Shown piece by piece: positions 62,380-64,000 of a DNA stretch of 64,000 nucleotides. The notes below the pieces were generated by a model. That model worked only from the letters and a program-made list of their open reading frames with translations. It made no database searches and had not been told where the DNA came from. The stretch's first letter is position 1, and each line of letters starts with the position of its first letter. This DNA comes from Aestuariibaculum sp. M13 (GTDB lineage: Bacteria; Bacteroidota; Bacteroidia; Flavobacteriales; Flavobacteriaceae): positions 310,001 to 374,000 of the forward strand of contig NZ_JANIAC010000004.1 in NCBI RefSeq assembly GCF_024723255.1, read 5' to 3'. Made by a program: the position numbers and the translations under genes.

Positions 62380-63426
62380 ATGAACCAAATTAAAACTTTA
62401 GCATTATTAATTGTGGTAGGTGGTGTGTTTGCCTGCAAAGCAAATCGGTCACATCCTAATTTTGTTGAAATATCAGGAACTATACATAATGCTAAATCTA
62501 AAGAGGTTACGCTTTATACTATGGGAGGTGATAATAAAACAATTACCATTCAGGAAAATGGAACCTTTAAAGATACGTTCGCTGTGAAGTCCGGTAAATC
62601 AGATTTTCAAATGTTATTAAACGAAGATCAGGTGATGACTAAATTATATGCCGAGAATGGAGCCAATATTTATTTAGAGGTAGATGCAAGTGATTTTAAA
62701 AATACAATAAAGTTTAGTAATGACTTTGCTGATTATAATAATTATCAAAGTGAGAAATACAGAATTATCAGCTCTGATATAGGTTTCGACCCTAAAATTT
62801 GGTATCGTTTTGATGAAGCTGAATTTGAAGAACATGTTAATACGTTAAGAGGAACCTTAAATACTGCTTTGCATTCCTATAAAACTATTACTCCAGAGCA
62901 AATAGAAAAAGAAAATACTTTTACAGAGCGCTATATTAAAAATATTACTTCAAAATATGAGAAAGAACATAGTTTTGCCACAAAGTTAGATAAAGGGAGC
63001 GTTTCTCCTGAATTTGTTGATTATGAAAATTATGATGGCTCTAAAACATCGCTTTCAGATTTTAAAGGTAAGTATGTGTTTATAGATGTCTGGGCAACCT
63101 GGTGTACACCGTGTAAGGCTCAAATTCCTTATTTAGAAGAATTGGAAAAGGAGTATAAAGATGAGAATATCGTTTTTGTTAGTATGTCTGTTGATAAACC
63201 ATCAGATAAGGAAAAATGGAGCAAAATGGTGAAAGATAAACATATGTCTGGAGTACAAATATTGGCTCCAAATGCTACAAAATCTGAGTTTGCTTTGGCC
63301 TATAATATAAATTCCATTCCAAGATTTATATTAATCGATCCGCAAGGTAATATTGTAGATTTCGATGCGCCAAGACCATCAAATAAAGAAGCAATTCACA
63401 AATTATTAGATATTGTGAAATCTTAA
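62380..63426 (+). CDS. TlpA-like thiol-disulfide oxidoreductase lipoprotein with DUF4369-like N-terminus
   Basis: The 348-residue lipoprotein (GGVFAC, C19) has a beta-rich N-terminal domain (about 28-115, ISGTIHNAKSKEVTLYT) like DUF4369, a helical linker, and a C-terminal AhpC/TSA-thioredoxin domain (about 205-348). The latter has the redox site WATWCTPCKAQIP and cis-Pro loop NSIPRFILIDPQG. Such proteins reduce periplasmic disulfides. It ends the SusCD operon, followed by a strong terminator. Two redox proteins in the operon suggest a thiol-containing or metal-bound substrate, which is speculation. Confidence 0.85.
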   Translation: MNQIKTLALLIVVGGVFACKANRSHPNFVEISGTIHNAKSKEVTLYTMGGDNKTITIQENGTFKDTFAVKSGKSDFQMLLNEDQVMTKLYAENGANIYLEVDASDFKNTIKFSNDFADYNNYQSEKYRIISSDIGFDPKIWYRFDEAEFEEHVNTLRGTLNTALHSYKTITPEQIEKENTFTERYIKNITSKYEKEHSFATKLDKGSVSPEFVDYENYDGSKTSLSDFKGKYVFIDVWATWCTPCKAQIPYLEELEKEYKDENIVFVSMSVDKPSDKEKWSKMVKDKHMSGVQILAPNATKSEFALAYNINSIPRFILIDPQGNIVDFDAPRPSNKEAIHKLLDIVKS

Positions 63427-63441
63427 AATAAAAACAAAAAC

Positions 63442-63476
63442 AAAACGGCAATTCATTTGAATTGCCGTTTTGTTTT
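63442..63476. terminator. Terminator of the second SusCD operon
   Basis: AAAACGGCAATTC (63442-63454) pairs perfectly with GAATTGCCGTTTT (63459-63471) around a 4-nt loop, with T-rich sequence after it. Confidence 0.92.
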
Positions 63477-63525
63477 ATGTAAGATTTTTTTATTAGATTT
63501 ATAATTAAATTCGCTCTAAGTCAAG

Positions 63526-64000
63526 ATGATGAACCTTATTTTACAAGGCATAAGAAATAAAGATGAACAAGTTTTTAAAAACTTGTTCGATAGTCATTAT
63601 AATGGCTTGGTAGCTTATGCTAATGGCTTTTTATTTGATAAGGACGCGAGTGAAGATTTAGTACAGGAGGTATTTATCTACATTTGGGAAAATGCTTCTA
63701 AAATGGACGTGCACACTTCGCTAAATAGTTATCTCTACACAATGGTTAGAAATCGTTGTTTTAATTATTTAAAATCGATAAAGATTACTGATAATTTTAA
63801 ATTACTCGAATTTAATATAGAATTGTTTTCAGAGCATGTTGTTGAAACTGCTTCAGAAGATGATAAAAAAATTATATATCATCAAATTTTAAAAATTATC
63901 GATTCGCTTCCCGAAAAAATGCAGGAAATAGTCCGTTTAAAATTTATTCAAAATTATACTTACCTTGAAATAGCTGAAGAGCTTGGTGTTTCTGTAAACA
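63526..64000 (+). CDS. ECF sigma factor, partial (runs off the right edge)
   Basis: The reading frame from ATG 63526 (a second ATG follows immediately) stays open to the window end. It encodes about 158 residues: region 2 (NLFDSHYNGLVAYANGFL, then ASEDLVQEVFIYIWENA) and most of region 4 (IIDSLPEKMQEIVRLKFIQN, then YLEIAEELGVSVN). It is a Bacteroidota ECF sigma factor different from the one at 52177-52761. It probably starts the next sigma/FecR/SusC locus beyond this window. Confidence 0.9.
   Translation, partial: MMNLILQGIRNKDEQVFKNLFDSHYNGLVAYANGFLFDKDASEDLVQEVFIYIWENASKMDVHTSLNSYLYTMVRNRCFNYLKSIKITDNFKLLEFNIELFSEHVVETASEDDKKIIYHQILKIIDSLPEKMQEIVRLKFIQNYTYLEIAEELGVSVN

Overview
This window looks like part of a Bacteroidota chromosome, most likely from a Flavobacteriaceae member. 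The support is AT-rich DNA, two SusC/SusD pairs, a hybrid two-component regulator, two proteins ending in type IX secretion (T9SS) sorting domains, ECF-sigma/FecR regulation, almost no Shine-Dalgarno sequences, and several TAnnTTTG promoter -7 elements. No phage or IS genes are visible.

Region 1 (1-19.4 kb) is a polysaccharide utilisation locus (PUL). On the minus strand it has a partial GH42-like gene and a 1343-residue hybrid two-component sensor. On the plus strand it has a free-standing GH2 N-terminal domain, SusC, SusD, a PKD lipoprotein (probable surface glycan-binding protein), GH30, GH2, an unassigned clan GH-A-like multidomain T9SS protein, and GH43. The enzyme set points to a beta-galactoside-rich glycan, but this is inference. 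The PUL ends at a 3' half of tRNA-fMet (19573-19615) that still has a terminator behind it and is preceded by three 12-bp-phased GAACAC repeats. This looks like the right attachment site of an element integrated into tRNA-fMet, so the PUL may sit on an island whose left end lies outside the window.

Region 2 (19.8-27.2 kb) is general: a secreted trypsin-like protease, gamma-glutamyltranspeptidase, a three-gene unit (ATP-cone/PD-(D/E)XK protein, MBL/beta-CASP nuclease, coiled-coil protein) and a GH20 hexosaminidase.

Region 3 (27.3-38.1 kb) is a copper or heavy-metal efflux locus: HYC_CC_PP protein, CusA-type RND pump, TolC-type channel, an HMA-AraC fusion regulator, CopA ATPase with extra metal-binding modules, CusB-type adaptor with DUF3347, and an HMA lipoprotein.

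Region 4 (38.3-44.4 kb) holds a zinc-type dehydrogenase, a GH27 alpha-galactosidase, three small secreted proteins of unknown function and a YitT-type membrane protein. An unexplained 11-bp-phased repeat lies at 43363-43417.

Region 5 (44.8-52.2 kb) has a 1563-residue subtilase-like T9SS protein whose MBG domain is interrupted by seven perfect copies of the heptad KFQALVS. A TPR/adenylate cyclase sensor and an HD-domain protein follow it.

Region 6 (52.2-64 kb) is a second SusCD locus with a different regulatory logic: an ECF sigma factor divergent from a FecR-type anti-sigma factor, SusC with an STN signalling domain, SusD, DUF4843 and PKD-like lipoproteins, and two thioredoxin-fold proteins. 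It has no glycosidase in view. A second ECF sigma gene runs off the right edge.
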